A stretch of DNA of 53,100 nt from Paracidovorax cattleyae (lineage in GTDB: Bacteria; Pseudomonadota; Gammaproteobacteria; Burkholderiales; Burkholderiaceae_C). The notes below the pieces were generated by a model, which was given only the letters and a program-made list of their open reading frames with translations, was not told where the DNA came from and searched no databases. This document shows, piece after piece, positions 18,150 through 26,575 of the stretch. The stretch covers positions 42,142-95,241 of the forward strand of contig NZ_FNJL01000024.1 in assembly GCF_900104515.1 (NCBI RefSeq), read 5' to 3'. Numbering within the stretch: position 1 is the first letter of the stretch; each line of letters opens with the position of its first letter. Made by a program: the position numbers and the translations under genes.

Positions 18150-18258
18150 GTCATGAAAACCGGCTCTCAGCGAAGCCGCAACGCAGGCCACGTTCCTGCA
18201 TCGATCCCGGGACCGGACCGTGGATCGTTCGAATATTTCTTAGGGAGGGGGAGACACC

Positions 18259-19125
18259 ATGAGAACCCATGGAAATGGGGCAGACGGTCTGGCAGTGGCC
18301 AGGGGCACGCGGGAGCGCTCCCGGTTGGATGTCGATCATTCCAGAAAGATCGCGCAACGCGCCCGAATCCGGTGCTTGACGGTAACGGCCGAAAGCCACT
18401 TCGGCCACCTGGGCCCCGATTTCTCCGCCATAGATATTCTGACGGTCCTCTACGGATCGGTCATGGCATCCCGTTCTTTCAACGACCCGTTGCGAGACCG
18501 TTTCGTCCTCAGCAAAGGGCATGCTGCCTTGGCCCTTTATTCGGTATTGATCGAATTGGGGCTTTGGGACGAAGACATGCTGCTGGATTATGGCCGTTCA
18601 GGGGGATTGCTCGGCGGCCATCCTTCTTCCTCCATTGTCGGAATCGAAACCTGTACCGGTGCGCTGGGGCATGGATTGCCTTTCGCCACGGGTGCAGCTG
18701 CCGCTGCATCGGCCAATGGCAGCAGGCACAGGACGTTTGTCCTTCTCGGAGACGGCGAATTGCAGGAAGGGAGTAATTGGGAGGCAGCGATGTTTGCGAG
18801 CGCACGGCGCCTCGGTGATCTGACGGCCATTGTGGATCGCAACGGGCTGCAGCAAGGGCGAGGCACGGAGCAGGTCAATCCCTTGGGGCCTCTGGCAGAC
18901 AAATGGCGCGCTTTCGGTTGGGACGTCGAGGAAATCGACGGTCATGACCACGGCGCCATTTTTGACGGTCTCGCCCGGGGTGGGCGTTCAACGCAGCCGC
19001 GGTGCCTGATCGCGATGACAAAAAAGGGCAAAGGTGTTTCTTTCATGGAGGGGAATGCAGCATGGCACCACAAACTGCCTTCACCAGCGGAGGCTGCGCA
19101 GGCGCTGGAAGAGTTGAGCCGATGA
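18259..19125 (+). CDS. Transketolase-like, N-terminal (ThDP-binding) subunit
   Basis: 288 residues matching the N-terminal half of transketolase. The ThDP/Mg motif GDGELQEGSNWEA starts at residue 164; HFGHLGPDFSAIDIL, LSKGHAALALY and GGLLGGHPSS are typical upstream blocks. Together with the next gene it would form a two-subunit transketolase that moves a two-carbon ketol unit, a format common in secondary metabolism and in special sugar pathways. A very strong ribosome site (GGGAGGGGGAG) precedes the ATG at 18259. It heads the cluster. Composition is clearly lower in G+C than the flanks: 31 G/C in the 60 bases 18421–18480. Confidence 0.9.
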   Translation: MRTHGNGADGLAVARGTRERSRLDVDHSRKIAQRARIRCLTVTAESHFGHLGPDFSAIDILTVLYGSVMASRSFNDPLRDRFVLSKGHAALALYSVLIELGLWDEDMLLDYGRSGGLLGGHPSSSIVGIETCTGALGHGLPFATGAAAAASANGSRHRTFVLLGDGELQEGSNWEAAMFASARRLGDLTAIVDRNGLQQGRGTEQVNPLGPLADKWRAFGWDVEEIDGHDHGAIFDGLARGGRSTQPRCLIAMTKKGKGVSFMEGNAAWHHKLPSPAEAAQALEELSR

Positions 19126-20096
19126 ACGTGGACGAGGGCTTGGAAGACCCCAAGGACGCATTCGCCGAGGAAGTGCTGAATCTCGCCAGGCACGACCCCA
19201 GGGTTTGCCTGGTAATCAACGATTGCCTGTCTTCCACCAATGCCAAATTCTTTCTGGAAGAGTTTCCGGATCGGGTTTTTGACGTCGGTATTGCCGAACA
19301 GAACATGGTGGGCGTGGCGGCAGGCCTGGCCAGTGGCGGAATGATCCCGTTTGTCTGCGCGGCGTCATGCTTCCTTTCGGGGCGGGCACTGGAGCAGATC
19401 AAGGTGGACATCGCCATGTCGAAGGCCAACGTGAAGCTCTGCGGTTTCAGCAGCGGGTTCACCTACGGCTCGCTCGGGGCAACGCACCACGCGATCGAGG
19501 ACATCGCGTGGATCCGCGTCCTTCCGAATGTCCGCTTCGCCGCGCCATGCGACGCTCGCGAGGCGAGGGCTGTGGCCAGGGCCCTGCATGCGCACGAGGG
19601 GCCGGCATTCGTCCGGCTGGCGCGAGGTGGTCGGCGGAACATTACCAGCCGCGACGAGTATCGGTTCGGCCACGCCGAGAGGCTGCGTGACGGACGCGAT
19701 GTCGCGCTGCTGGGTACCGGTTCGATGGTGCATAACCTCGTCCAGGCTGCGCGGCTCCTGGAAGATGACGGCATCACGTGCCGCGTGCTGAATTTCTCCA
19801 GCATCGCACCGCTCGATATAGCAGCCATTGTCCAGGCCTGCCGGGATACCAGGGGAATCGTATGCGCCGAGGAGCACCAGGTCGGGGGAGGCCTGTTCGG
19901 TGCCGTTGCGGAGGTGGTCGTCAGCCGCGCGCCGGCACCGATGCTGGCGCTCGGCGTGCCCGGTGTATTCGCGCCGGTAGGCGACAGCAGCGACCTGCTC
20001 AGGCATTTCGGGCTGGAGCCCGCGCAGATGGCATCGCGTGTGCGGCACTGGCTGGTTGCGATGAATCGTGAAAACAAGGAAATGGCCAGTGCATAA
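19122..20096 (+). CDS. Transketolase-like, C-terminal subunit
   Basis: 324 residues matching the pyrimidine-binding and C-terminal halves of transketolase. The ThDP-activating Glu59 sits in DVGIAEQNMVGVAAGLA. The segments CGFSSGFTYGSLGATHHAIEDI and EEHQVGGGLFGAVAEV correspond to the conserved middle and C-terminal domains. The ATG at 19122 overlaps the TGA of the N-terminal subunit (ATGA), so the pair is translationally coupled in near 1:1 ratio. The 3' end overlaps the next gene. Confidence 0.9.
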   Translation: MNVDEGLEDPKDAFAEEVLNLARHDPRVCLVINDCLSSTNAKFFLEEFPDRVFDVGIAEQNMVGVAAGLASGGMIPFVCAASCFLSGRALEQIKVDIAMSKANVKLCGFSSGFTYGSLGATHHAIEDIAWIRVLPNVRFAAPCDAREARAVARALHAHEGPAFVRLARGGRRNITSRDEYRFGHAERLRDGRDVALLGTGSMVHNLVQAARLLEDDGITCRVLNFSSIAPLDIAAIVQACRDTRGIVCAEEHQVGGGLFGAVAEVVVSRAPAPMLALGVPGVFAPVGDSSDLLRHFGLEPAQMASRVRHWLVAMNRENKEMASA

Positions 20097-20850
20097 ACAA
20101 CCACTATTGCCGAAGGCTGCGCCCCAGGTCAGTTTCGACGACAAACCCACCAGCACTTTCTTCGTGGTCTCGGGACCCGGCGGTACGGGAAAAACCACCC
20201 TGATCAAACGTTGGCTTCGCGACTCTTCCGACCTGGGTTATGTCCCCAACGTCACGACGCGCGCCCCGCGTTCTTCCTCCGCCGTCGATGAGGCCGGATT
20301 CTACGAGTTCGTGTCGAGGCACGAATTCCAGGAAATGGTCAAGGCGGAGGCCTTCGCTCAATGGGTGAATCCTTCGGAAGGCAAGTACTACGGCACGCCG
20401 ATCAAACCCTTGCAGGAGGCCATTGCGGCGGGAAAGGACCTGGTTTTCGACTACACGCCGCAGCTGTACATCAACCTTCGCCGCCAATTCAGGGAGCAGG
20501 TCGTCGGGATATTCGTCATTCCACCGACCTTCGAGGAGCTTCTTGTGCGCCTCGAGAAACGGGGAACGGAGCGGGGCGAGGAGCTTTATATCAAGCAGCA
20601 GATGGCCCTGCAGGACCTCAGCTATGTCGATGAACACGAATACCACCTCGTCAACAAAGACCTGGATGGCAGTCTTGCGGTTCTCAAGGCGATACAAATC
20701 GCCGAAAGGCACAGGCTCACCCGCTTGAGAAACGTGGGGCCGACCTGCAAGAAGCTCTCGCCGCGTTCGATGATGTTTTACTACGATCCATTGTTCGAGC
20801 GTGTCAACCGCATCGCACAACTGCAGCCGCAAAATGCCGATGCAGAATGA
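20089..20850 (+). CDS. Guanylate-kinase-like protein
   Basis: 253 residues with a guanylate-kinase core: Walker A GPGGTGKTT (29–37), then TTRAPRSSSAVDEAGFYEFV and YYGTP, the blocks that bind GMP in guanylate kinase. It carries extra N- and C-terminal stretches, and its place inside a biosynthetic operon argues against the housekeeping gmk. It may phosphorylate a nucleotide or a nucleotide-linked intermediate. I chose the GTG at 20089, which follows AAGGA at eight bases and overlaps the previous gene by 8 bp. A GTG at 20068 in the same frame lacks a ribosome site. Confidence 0.82.
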   Translation: MHKQPLLPKAAPQVSFDDKPTSTFFVVSGPGGTGKTTLIKRWLRDSSDLGYVPNVTTRAPRSSSAVDEAGFYEFVSRHEFQEMVKAEAFAQWVNPSEGKYYGTPIKPLQEAIAAGKDLVFDYTPQLYINLRRQFREQVVGIFVIPPTFEELLVRLEKRGTERGEELYIKQQMALQDLSYVDEHEYHLVNKDLDGSLAVLKAIQIAERHRLTRLRNVGPTCKKLSPRSMMFYYDPLFERVNRIAQLQPQNADAE

Positions 20851-21835
20851 ATACAGTGAATTGATCCCGCTGCTCACGGTGCAGGATGCCAAGATCCAGG
20901 CTTACCGGAGCGATTTCGTTTCGGAGGAAGCGTGGGACATCCTGTGCCGGGTCTGGGGCGATCGTGTGGGCGAATTCGTCTATGGGCATTCATTCGTGCT
21001 GATTAAGCCCGAGGCCCTGGCCAGGCGTTGCAGCCAGTCAGTGCTACTGTTCCTGCAAAAGAAGAGGCTGGTACCTGTTGCAGTGACACCGGTATCCGTT
21101 GACCGGAATGCCGCACACCTCATATGGCGTTTTCAGTGGAATGCAGCGACGGTGGATCGGGTGCGGTTGACCAATATGGTCAATGCGCAAAGCGATTCCA
21201 TCCTGGTTATGGTGCGTGACGCTGACCACGGGGTGGTTCCCGCGTCGGTCAAGCTCTGGGGCATGAAAGGTTCCGCCCATGCCGATCGGCGCAATGAACA
21301 GCATTTACGCACCTTGCTGCGCATGCACAACCGGATGCTGGGTTTCGTCCACACACCCGACGAGCCAGCGGATCTCGTTCGAGACCTGTCGATTCTGCTC
21401 GGAGGTCCGGCCCTGGTTGCGCTGGTGCGCGACTGCGCCGCCGCTCCTGCGAGGTCCGCTGTCGATCTAGCCGCCAGCGTATGCGCCGAGGTGCTGCGCA
21501 CCGAGGCTGCATCGCGGAAGAACGAAATCGATCCCGCGCGCTCCATGGCGCGGCTCCAGGATGCCTTGGGCCGGAGGTCTCCAGGGCTTCGCGCGCTCGC
21601 GGATGCCATGCAAAGCAATACCAAGCTACCGCTCGATGCGGTCCTCGAAGCGGTCGATGGCGGGTTGGCGCAGCCATGGGACGTGCTCACCATCGCGTCC
21701 GAAGTGATCCGGCACGACAGGCCCGGTGTCAAGCCCCTGATCGATGCACGCGCGGTCGGCGAAGTCACTTCGCGGTGGGCCGAGCACGGCGCGGTTCTGA
21801 AAAACGCACTCGATGAGTCAATTCATGCTTTCTAG
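20834..21835 (+). CDS. NDP-kinase-like domain protein with unknown C-terminal half
   Basis: 333 residues. The N-terminal half holds a diverged nucleoside-diphosphate kinase domain: FVLIKPEAL with Lys58, and MLGFVHTPDEPADLVRDL with His173, in the place of the phosphorylated active-site His. So catalysis may be retained even though overall similarity is weak. The C-terminal ~140 residues are helical, Ala/Arg-rich and unknown to me. It overlaps the guanylate-kinase-like gene by 17 bp and the next gene by 23 bp. The start could be 20834 or 20840; neither has a strong ribosome site, consistent with coupling to upstream translation. Confidence 0.7.
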   Translation: MPMQNEYSELIPLLTVQDAKIQAYRSDFVSEEAWDILCRVWGDRVGEFVYGHSFVLIKPEALARRCSQSVLLFLQKKRLVPVAVTPVSVDRNAAHLIWRFQWNAATVDRVRLTNMVNAQSDSILVMVRDADHGVVPASVKLWGMKGSAHADRRNEQHLRTLLRMHNRMLGFVHTPDEPADLVRDLSILLGGPALVALVRDCAAAPARSAVDLAASVCAEVLRTEAASRKNEIDPARSMARLQDALGRRSPGLRALADAMQSNTKLPLDAVLEAVDGGLAQPWDVLTIASEVIRHDRPGVKPLIDARAVGEVTSRWAEHGAVLKNALDESIHAF

Positions 21836-22856
21836 AAATGAGGAACGCGGTCAGGTCTACAGCCTGCTCAACGGCAACGTGCACCTGTCCAGTGACTTCA
21901 TTCTGGACAATGCCTACCTGCGGGATGGAGATGCGGCCTTCGTCGGCGGCTCGTTGATCGAGGGCATCGGAAATTCCATGTCCGACGTGGATGTCCATGT
22001 GGTGACCGATGAGCTTCGGCGGGAGCGGGACATCGCACTGGACAGGCACTACAGGACGCTCAGCACGGACCGTTCGATCCTGACGGGGGCGGCGCCGACG
22101 GCGGAGGTGTTCCTCATCCACACCGTCGTGCCCTCCACGCACATCAAGGTGGACATCGAATACCGCTCGAAGGCCGATATGGATGCCCTGGTGTCCCAGG
22201 TCCGCAGTACCTTCGATTACGCCACCCGATCGCTGGTGCTGCTCACGAAGTACATGAGTGCTCGCGACATGGCCTTCGTGCATCGGCTCTTTCATTCGCA
22301 TGGACTGGCCGGCAAGGCCTATCTCGACGACCTGCGCGACCGCATGGGTCTCAAGGTATTCCAGTACCTGATGTACCGCTGGAAGGCTTCCGATTTCTCT
22401 GTGCTGCTCGACATCGTCGGCGCTTGGAATGAGGGCGAGTGGGCCCGCTGCGCCGACCTTGCGCGCGAGAACATGGTTACCCAGTTCCATGCATACACGC
22501 ACCTGTGCGGAAACACCAATTACCACAGGAAGTGGATCGTCCGGTACGGCGCGAGGGCGGGTGTGGATGCGCTGCTCTACGGGCGCTATCTGCATTTGCT
22601 GCTGGCCGGTTGCGGACGGGATACCGGGGAGACGAAGGCGTACATACTCGCCACCATCGACTTCATCGATGAACTTTTCGAGGCCAGCCGCCTGCTGCTT
22701 CAGGCCGAACCGCTGTTTCCCTCCGGTGCGCTGGCGAAGGAGCGTGTCGCCGCGTTCTTCCAGCATGAGACGGAAGAATATTCGGACATGGAAATGCAAT
22801 ACCGTCTGAGAGTGTACGAACCCACCGGCAACGCGACGCGGGCATGGTTCGCATGA
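21813..22856 (+). CDS. Nucleotidyltransferase (Pol-beta/MNT superfamily)
   Basis: 347 residues. Near the N-terminus FVGGSLIEGIGNSMSDVDVH carries the GGS…G…SDxDxxV signature of minimal nucleotidyltransferases, with Asp58 and Asp60. A third acidic residue, Asp114, sits in HIKVDIEY. These enzymes transfer NMP to a hydroxyl, phosphate or protein. The remaining two thirds is helical and not recognised. The start overlaps the NDP-kinase-like gene by 23 bp; ATG 21825 is an alternative. In this cluster it may activate a small intermediate as an NMP derivative; that is inference. Confidence 0.8.
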   Translation: MSQFMLSRNEERGQVYSLLNGNVHLSSDFILDNAYLRDGDAAFVGGSLIEGIGNSMSDVDVHVVTDELRRERDIALDRHYRTLSTDRSILTGAAPTAEVFLIHTVVPSTHIKVDIEYRSKADMDALVSQVRSTFDYATRSLVLLTKYMSARDMAFVHRLFHSHGLAGKAYLDDLRDRMGLKVFQYLMYRWKASDFSVLLDIVGAWNEGEWARCADLARENMVTQFHAYTHLCGNTNYHRKWIVRYGARAGVDALLYGRYLHLLLAGCGRDTGETKAYILATIDFIDELFEASRLLLQAEPLFPSGALAKERVAAFFQHETEEYSDMEMQYRLRVYEPTGNATRAWFA

Positions 22857-23674
22857 GTGAATTGCGGCCTCTCGTCGGCGTTTCGTGCTGCCTGCGCGGC
22901 ATCGCGTTTGGTGACTACCCTCCGACGCCTCATCACACCGCATTTCACAAGTACGTGGACTATGTTCTCGATGAACTGCAGGCCGTACCGGTCCTGATTG
23001 CCGCTACACCGTCGCTTGGCGGGCCTGCCGGCGCACTTTCATTGCTCGCCGAACGTCTGGATGGGGTGTTGTTCACGGGCTCGCCGAGCAACGTGGGACT
23101 GCGGCGCCGAGGCGATGAACTGATCGAGATCGAACCTGTCGGCCAGCCGGACAGGGCGCGCGACGAGACCACGCATTGGCTGATCCGGCATTGCCTGTCG
23201 CAGGGAGTTCCCATGCTGGGGATCTGCCGTGGAATGCAGGAGATGAATGTGGCCTGTGGCGGGGGATTGCACGAGCAGGTCCACGAGCTGGGATGTTTCG
23301 AGGACCATCGGTCGGACAAGTCGCTTCCTTACCGGGAAAGATACAGGGCGCGCCATCCGATTCGCATCCACAGGGGAAGCTACTTGAGCGAATTGATCGA
23401 ACGGTCGGGCCACATGGGCCTGGAGCAGAAGGTGAACTCCCTGCATTCGCAGGCAGTGTCGGATCTGGGGGAGGGGGTCGCCGTTCAAGCTACCAGCGAG
23501 GACGGCTTGACCGAAGCGATCGTCCTGACCCGTGCGCGTGAATTCGCGATGGGCGTCCAGTGGCACATCGAATGGGGAGCGAGCGCGGGCGATCTGGACA
23601 AGGTCATTTCCAGTGCCTTTCGTGCAGCGTGCGTCGGCCGGGCCCGGCGCACGGATCGCAAGGCGGTGCCATGA
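22853..23674 (+). CDS. PuuD-like gamma-glutamyl hydrolase / class I glutamine amidotransferase
   Basis: 273 residues of the peptidase C26 family. The nucleophile Cys125 is in MLGICRGMQEMNV, and His238 and Glu240 are in QWHIEW, completing the triad. The closest functional type is PuuD, which removes a gamma-glutamyl group from an amine intermediate. No gamma-glutamyl ligase is in the window, so it may instead act on another glutamyl or amide bond. ATG at 22853 overlaps the previous stop (ATGA), and its own stop overlaps the next ATG. Confidence 0.85.
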   Translation: MSELRPLVGVSCCLRGIAFGDYPPTPHHTAFHKYVDYVLDELQAVPVLIAATPSLGGPAGALSLLAERLDGVLFTGSPSNVGLRRRGDELIEIEPVGQPDRARDETTHWLIRHCLSQGVPMLGICRGMQEMNVACGGGLHEQVHELGCFEDHRSDKSLPYRERYRARHPIRIHRGSYLSELIERSGHMGLEQKVNSLHSQAVSDLGEGVAVQATSEDGLTEAIVLTRAREFAMGVQWHIEWGASAGDLDKVISSAFRAACVGRARRTDRKAVP

Positions 23675-24420
23675 GCAGCGGGTTCATTCCGGGTGCTGCA
23701 GACCAGGGCCTGTCCGGCAAGGTCGCGATCATTACAGGTGCGTCCAGCGGCATCGGCATGGCGCTGGCGGGCAAGCTGGCAGACAGGGGAATGCAGCTCG
23801 TTGTGCATGGTCGCCGCGAAAGCCGTTTGAAATCGCTCGCATCCCGATATGCCGGCATCGAATGGATCGCTGGCGATCTGACCGAGGGCGACGCATGCTC
23901 GCGATTGCTCGAGCGAGCGGTGAGCTGTTTCGGCCGGGTCGATTTCGCCGTCAACAATGCCGGTGTCAACCATACCGGGACCATCGAGCAGATCGATATC
24001 GATCAGGTCTGCGCCATGTCCCGCATCAATGTCGAGGCAGCCTATCGGTTCACATACACCCTGCTGAAGCAGTTCCGTGGGCAGGGACATGGCCACCTGA
24101 TACACACCACCAGCATCATGGGCCACAAGGTGCGGGAGACCGCCGGGGCCTATGCGGGTACGAAACATGCCATCGAGGCGCTGTGCGAAGCCCTGCGCAT
24201 GGAGCTCGCCCGCAGCCGAATCAAGGTGTCGTGCGTCGCCCCGGGCCTCGTGGAGACGGAGCTGCACCGCGATGCGGCGGTGCGGCCGGCAGTCGCCCGG
24301 AACATTGCCCGGCCGCTCCAGCCGGATGATGTTGCCGAGAGGATTCTCTGGCTCATGCTGCAGCCTGCCCACATCAACGTACCTCAACTCATCGTGCTTC
24401 CCCAGGATCATCCGATCTGA
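23671..24420 (+). CDS. Short-chain dehydrogenase/reductase
   Basis: 249-residue classical SDR using NAD(P)H. It shows TGASSGIG (22–29), NNAG (95–98), Ser148 and the YxxxK pair Tyr161/Lys165 (YAGTKHAIEAL). An Arg/His-Gly-Arg after strand 2 (VVHGRRESR) favours NADP. Start ATG overlaps the amidotransferase stop (ATGA). It probably reduces or oxidises a carbonyl/alcohol of the cluster's intermediate. Confidence 0.92.
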   Translation: MSSGFIPGAADQGLSGKVAIITGASSGIGMALAGKLADRGMQLVVHGRRESRLKSLASRYAGIEWIAGDLTEGDACSRLLERAVSCFGRVDFAVNNAGVNHTGTIEQIDIDQVCAMSRINVEAAYRFTYTLLKQFRGQGHGHLIHTTSIMGHKVRETAGAYAGTKHAIEALCEALRMELARSRIKVSCVAPGLVETELHRDAAVRPAVARNIARPLQPDDVAERILWLMLQPAHINVPQLIVLPQDHPI

Positions 24421-24456
24421 CGGAATTTCTCCAATCCCTGCCCGAAGAACTTCATC

Positions 24457-25299
24457 TTGGACACCGTATCACTAGGCCTCGTCATGCTCTCCGCGGTGAT
24501 GCATGCGGCATGGAATCTCTTCGTCAAGAAGGATGAGGACAAGTTTCTTTCGCTGACCGTGATGGCGGCTACCTCCGGCGGTATCTGCCTGGCGATGCTG
24601 CCATTTTTCCCAGGCATGGACCCCGCGGCCTGGAAGTGGCTGGCGGTCTCCGCACCGCTGCATGCCGGTTACCGTATCTGTCTCAGCGCGGGCTACAAGC
24701 ACGGAGACATGAGCCAGGTATATCCCATTGCCCGCGGTGCCACGCCGCTGATGGTGACGGCGATCTCGGTCCTGTTGCTGGGCACCGTGCTGGCACCCTG
24801 GAAATACGTGGGAATCGCCGTCATCGGGGCAGGCATCATGGGCCTGTCGTTCTCCCGGGGTCTTCCGAAAGGGAATGAAGGCCGGGCCATAGCGTTCGCA
24901 CTGGGGACTTCGGCATTCATCGCGGTGTTCACCTTGCTGGACAGCGAGGGTGCACGCGTGAGCGGCCAGGCGCTCACCTATGTGCTGTGGTTGTTCGTCC
25001 TCGAAGGGATGCTGATGCTGATGGTCGCGGCAGCGGCGGGTTTCAGGAAGCTGCAATCCTACGTCGCGAGGAATGGCCGAAGTTGCCTGGTCAACGGCTT
25101 CGTGATGTCGGCAGCCCACGGGCTCGTGATTCTCGCGCTGTCGCGGAGCCAGCCCGCGCTGGTTTCGGCGCTGCGCGAGACAAGCGTTGTATTCGGGGCC
25201 CTCTTCGGTGCCGTCTTCCTGAAGGAGAAAGTGGTCGGGATGCGGCTGGCCTGCACATTGTTCGTGATGGTCGGCCTCGTGCTGAGCGTGCTGGGCTGA
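24457..25299 (+). CDS. EamA/DMT-family transporter
   Basis: 280 residues with about ten hydrophobic segments and the two-fold EamA layout (AVMHAAWNLFVKKDEDKF near the start, PLMVTAISVLLLGTVLAPWK and FGALFGAVFLKEKVVGMRL near repeat ends). Members export amino acids and small metabolites. It lies 36 bp after the SDR gene and ends the plus-strand operon, so it is a reasonable exporter for the cluster's product. The conserved N-terminus starts at a TTG at 24457; an ATG at 24484 is possible. Confidence 0.87.
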   Translation: MDTVSLGLVMLSAVMHAAWNLFVKKDEDKFLSLTVMAATSGGICLAMLPFFPGMDPAAWKWLAVSAPLHAGYRICLSAGYKHGDMSQVYPIARGATPLMVTAISVLLLGTVLAPWKYVGIAVIGAGIMGLSFSRGLPKGNEGRAIAFALGTSAFIAVFTLLDSEGARVSGQALTYVLWLFVLEGMLMLMVAAAAGFRKLQSYVARNGRSCLVNGFVMSAAHGLVILALSRSQPALVSALRETSVVFGALFGAVFLKEKVVGMRLACTLFVMVGLVLSVLG

Positions 25300-25343
25300 G
25301 CCCGGGCGGTGCCGGGGCCAGGCGGTTCGATGGCTGGAGCGCG

Positions 25344-26534
25344 CTATGCGTCGAAGGCCGATGACCAGGCGTTGGATACGTCCGCCGCCAGATCGCCTCC
25401 GTCTTCCAGGCCGAGCCAGAACCGCGCAATGCAGCCCGCCCCGGGATGGCTTCTTTTTAAATGTCGCGTGGAAGCATTCTCCTTGCCGTAGAACATGACC
25501 AGGCTGGTCGGACCTCCCCACGAGAAACCAAAGTGAAAGAGGGTCAAGGCTTCGAGAAACGCCTCTATTTTTTCGGTTTCGACCGATGCGTCGAAGGCAA
25601 TGCTGAACAGGCTGGTGGCACCCGTGAAATACCGTTTCCAATGGTCGTGGCCCTGGCTGCCGCGGAAAGCCGGATGCATGACGGCCACGATCTCCTTCTT
25701 CTCCGAAAACCACTGCGCGAGGCGCAAGGACGCTTCCGTGTTGGCCGCGTACCGAAGGCTCAGCGTGGGCAGGCCCCTGAGCACCAGATAAATATCATCC
25801 GGCGAGACATGCATTCCGAGAAAATGGCGTGTTTCGCCAAGGCTGAGGGAGATGTCCTCGCGCACGCTGCCCACGCTTCCCATCACCAGATCGGCACCAC
25901 CGGACTGGAGTTTCGTCAGTGCCTGGATGGACACATGGAAGCCGAGTTCAAACACACGCAGATGGAATCCTGCGCTGTATGTATTGTCGATCGCGGCGAT
26001 GCATCCCTGTTCCTCTGCGAAGCCGGCAAGGCGCCGAAGATCCGGAACTTCCATGGTGACCGAGCCCGGTGCCTCGACGCACAACAGGCGGGTGGAAGGG
26101 GGAACGGCCCCGGCCCAGGTCTCGGGCGCCATGGGGTCATACAGCACAATTCCGATGCCGAAGCGGTGAAATACGTTCCGCAGCATTTGCTGCGCGGTGC
26201 CATAGCCGTTCGTCGGCATCGCGACGACGTCGCCGGGAGACAGCAGAGCCATGCAGATCAGCGCGTATGCCGCGAGCCCGGAAGACACCACGAGCGCTTG
26301 CCGGGCACCTTCGATGTGTGCAAGCCTGGTTTCCAGTTCGCATGCGGCGCGGGAACCATCTCTGCCGTAGGGTGGTTGGCTGCGGTTGCGCCAGTCGGCG
26401 CTTTTCAGCCGCGCGAGGGTCGGCAGGAAAATGGTGGACGCGCGGTGGACCGGGGGAAGCGTCGAGGCAGGATCGTCGGTTTCCGTGCCAGCGATGGGCT
26501 GGGACAGGAAGGTCGGGGGTGTATCGTGATGCAT
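25344..26534 (-). CDS. PLP-dependent transsulfuration-family enzyme (cystathionine gamma-synthase/beta-lyase like)
   Basis: 396 residues of the Cys/Met metabolism PLP family. Lys208 in ALTKLQSGGADLVMGS is the Schiff-base lysine. Asp183 (AIDNTYS) holds the pyridine N, and YGRDG with Tyr56/Arg58 matches the phosphate-binding Y-x-R. The family performs beta- or gamma-elimination/replacement on amino acids, which suits making an unusual amino acid. It is convergent with the exporter gene and divergent from the methyltransferase gene (41 bp). The start ATG at 26534 lacks a clear ribosome site. Confidence 0.88.
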   Translation of the reverse strand: MHHDTPPTFLSQPIAGTETDDPASTLPPVHRASTIFLPTLARLKSADWRNRSQPPYGRDGSRAACELETRLAHIEGARQALVVSSGLAAYALICMALLSPGDVVAMPTNGYGTAQQMLRNVFHRFGIGIVLYDPMAPETWAGAVPPSTRLLCVEAPGSVTMEVPDLRRLAGFAEEQGCIAAIDNTYSAGFHLRVFELGFHVSIQALTKLQSGGADLVMGSVGSVREDISLSLGETRHFLGMHVSPDDIYLVLRGLPTLSLRYAANTEASLRLAQWFSEKKEIVAVMHPAFRGSQGHDHWKRYFTGATSLFSIAFDASVETEKIEAFLEALTLFHFGFSWGGPTSLVMFYGKENASTRHLKRSHPGAGCIARFWLGLEDGGDLAADVSNAWSSAFDA

Positions 26535-26575
26535 CCAGGAGCGAAAGTAGTATCTGCGTGGAAGGGTGACGAGGC

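Noticed and set aside
18259-20096. Split but otherwise ordinary central-metabolism transketolase
   Set aside because: Primary transketolase is normally one ~660-residue chain. Here two coupled subunits head a lower-G+C cluster with transfer and export genes, so a specialised role is more likely.
20089-20850. Housekeeping guanylate kinase gmk
   Set aside because: The core motifs fit, but the protein is longer than the usual ~205 residues and sits inside an overlapping biosynthetic operon, away from rpoZ/spoT-type neighbours.
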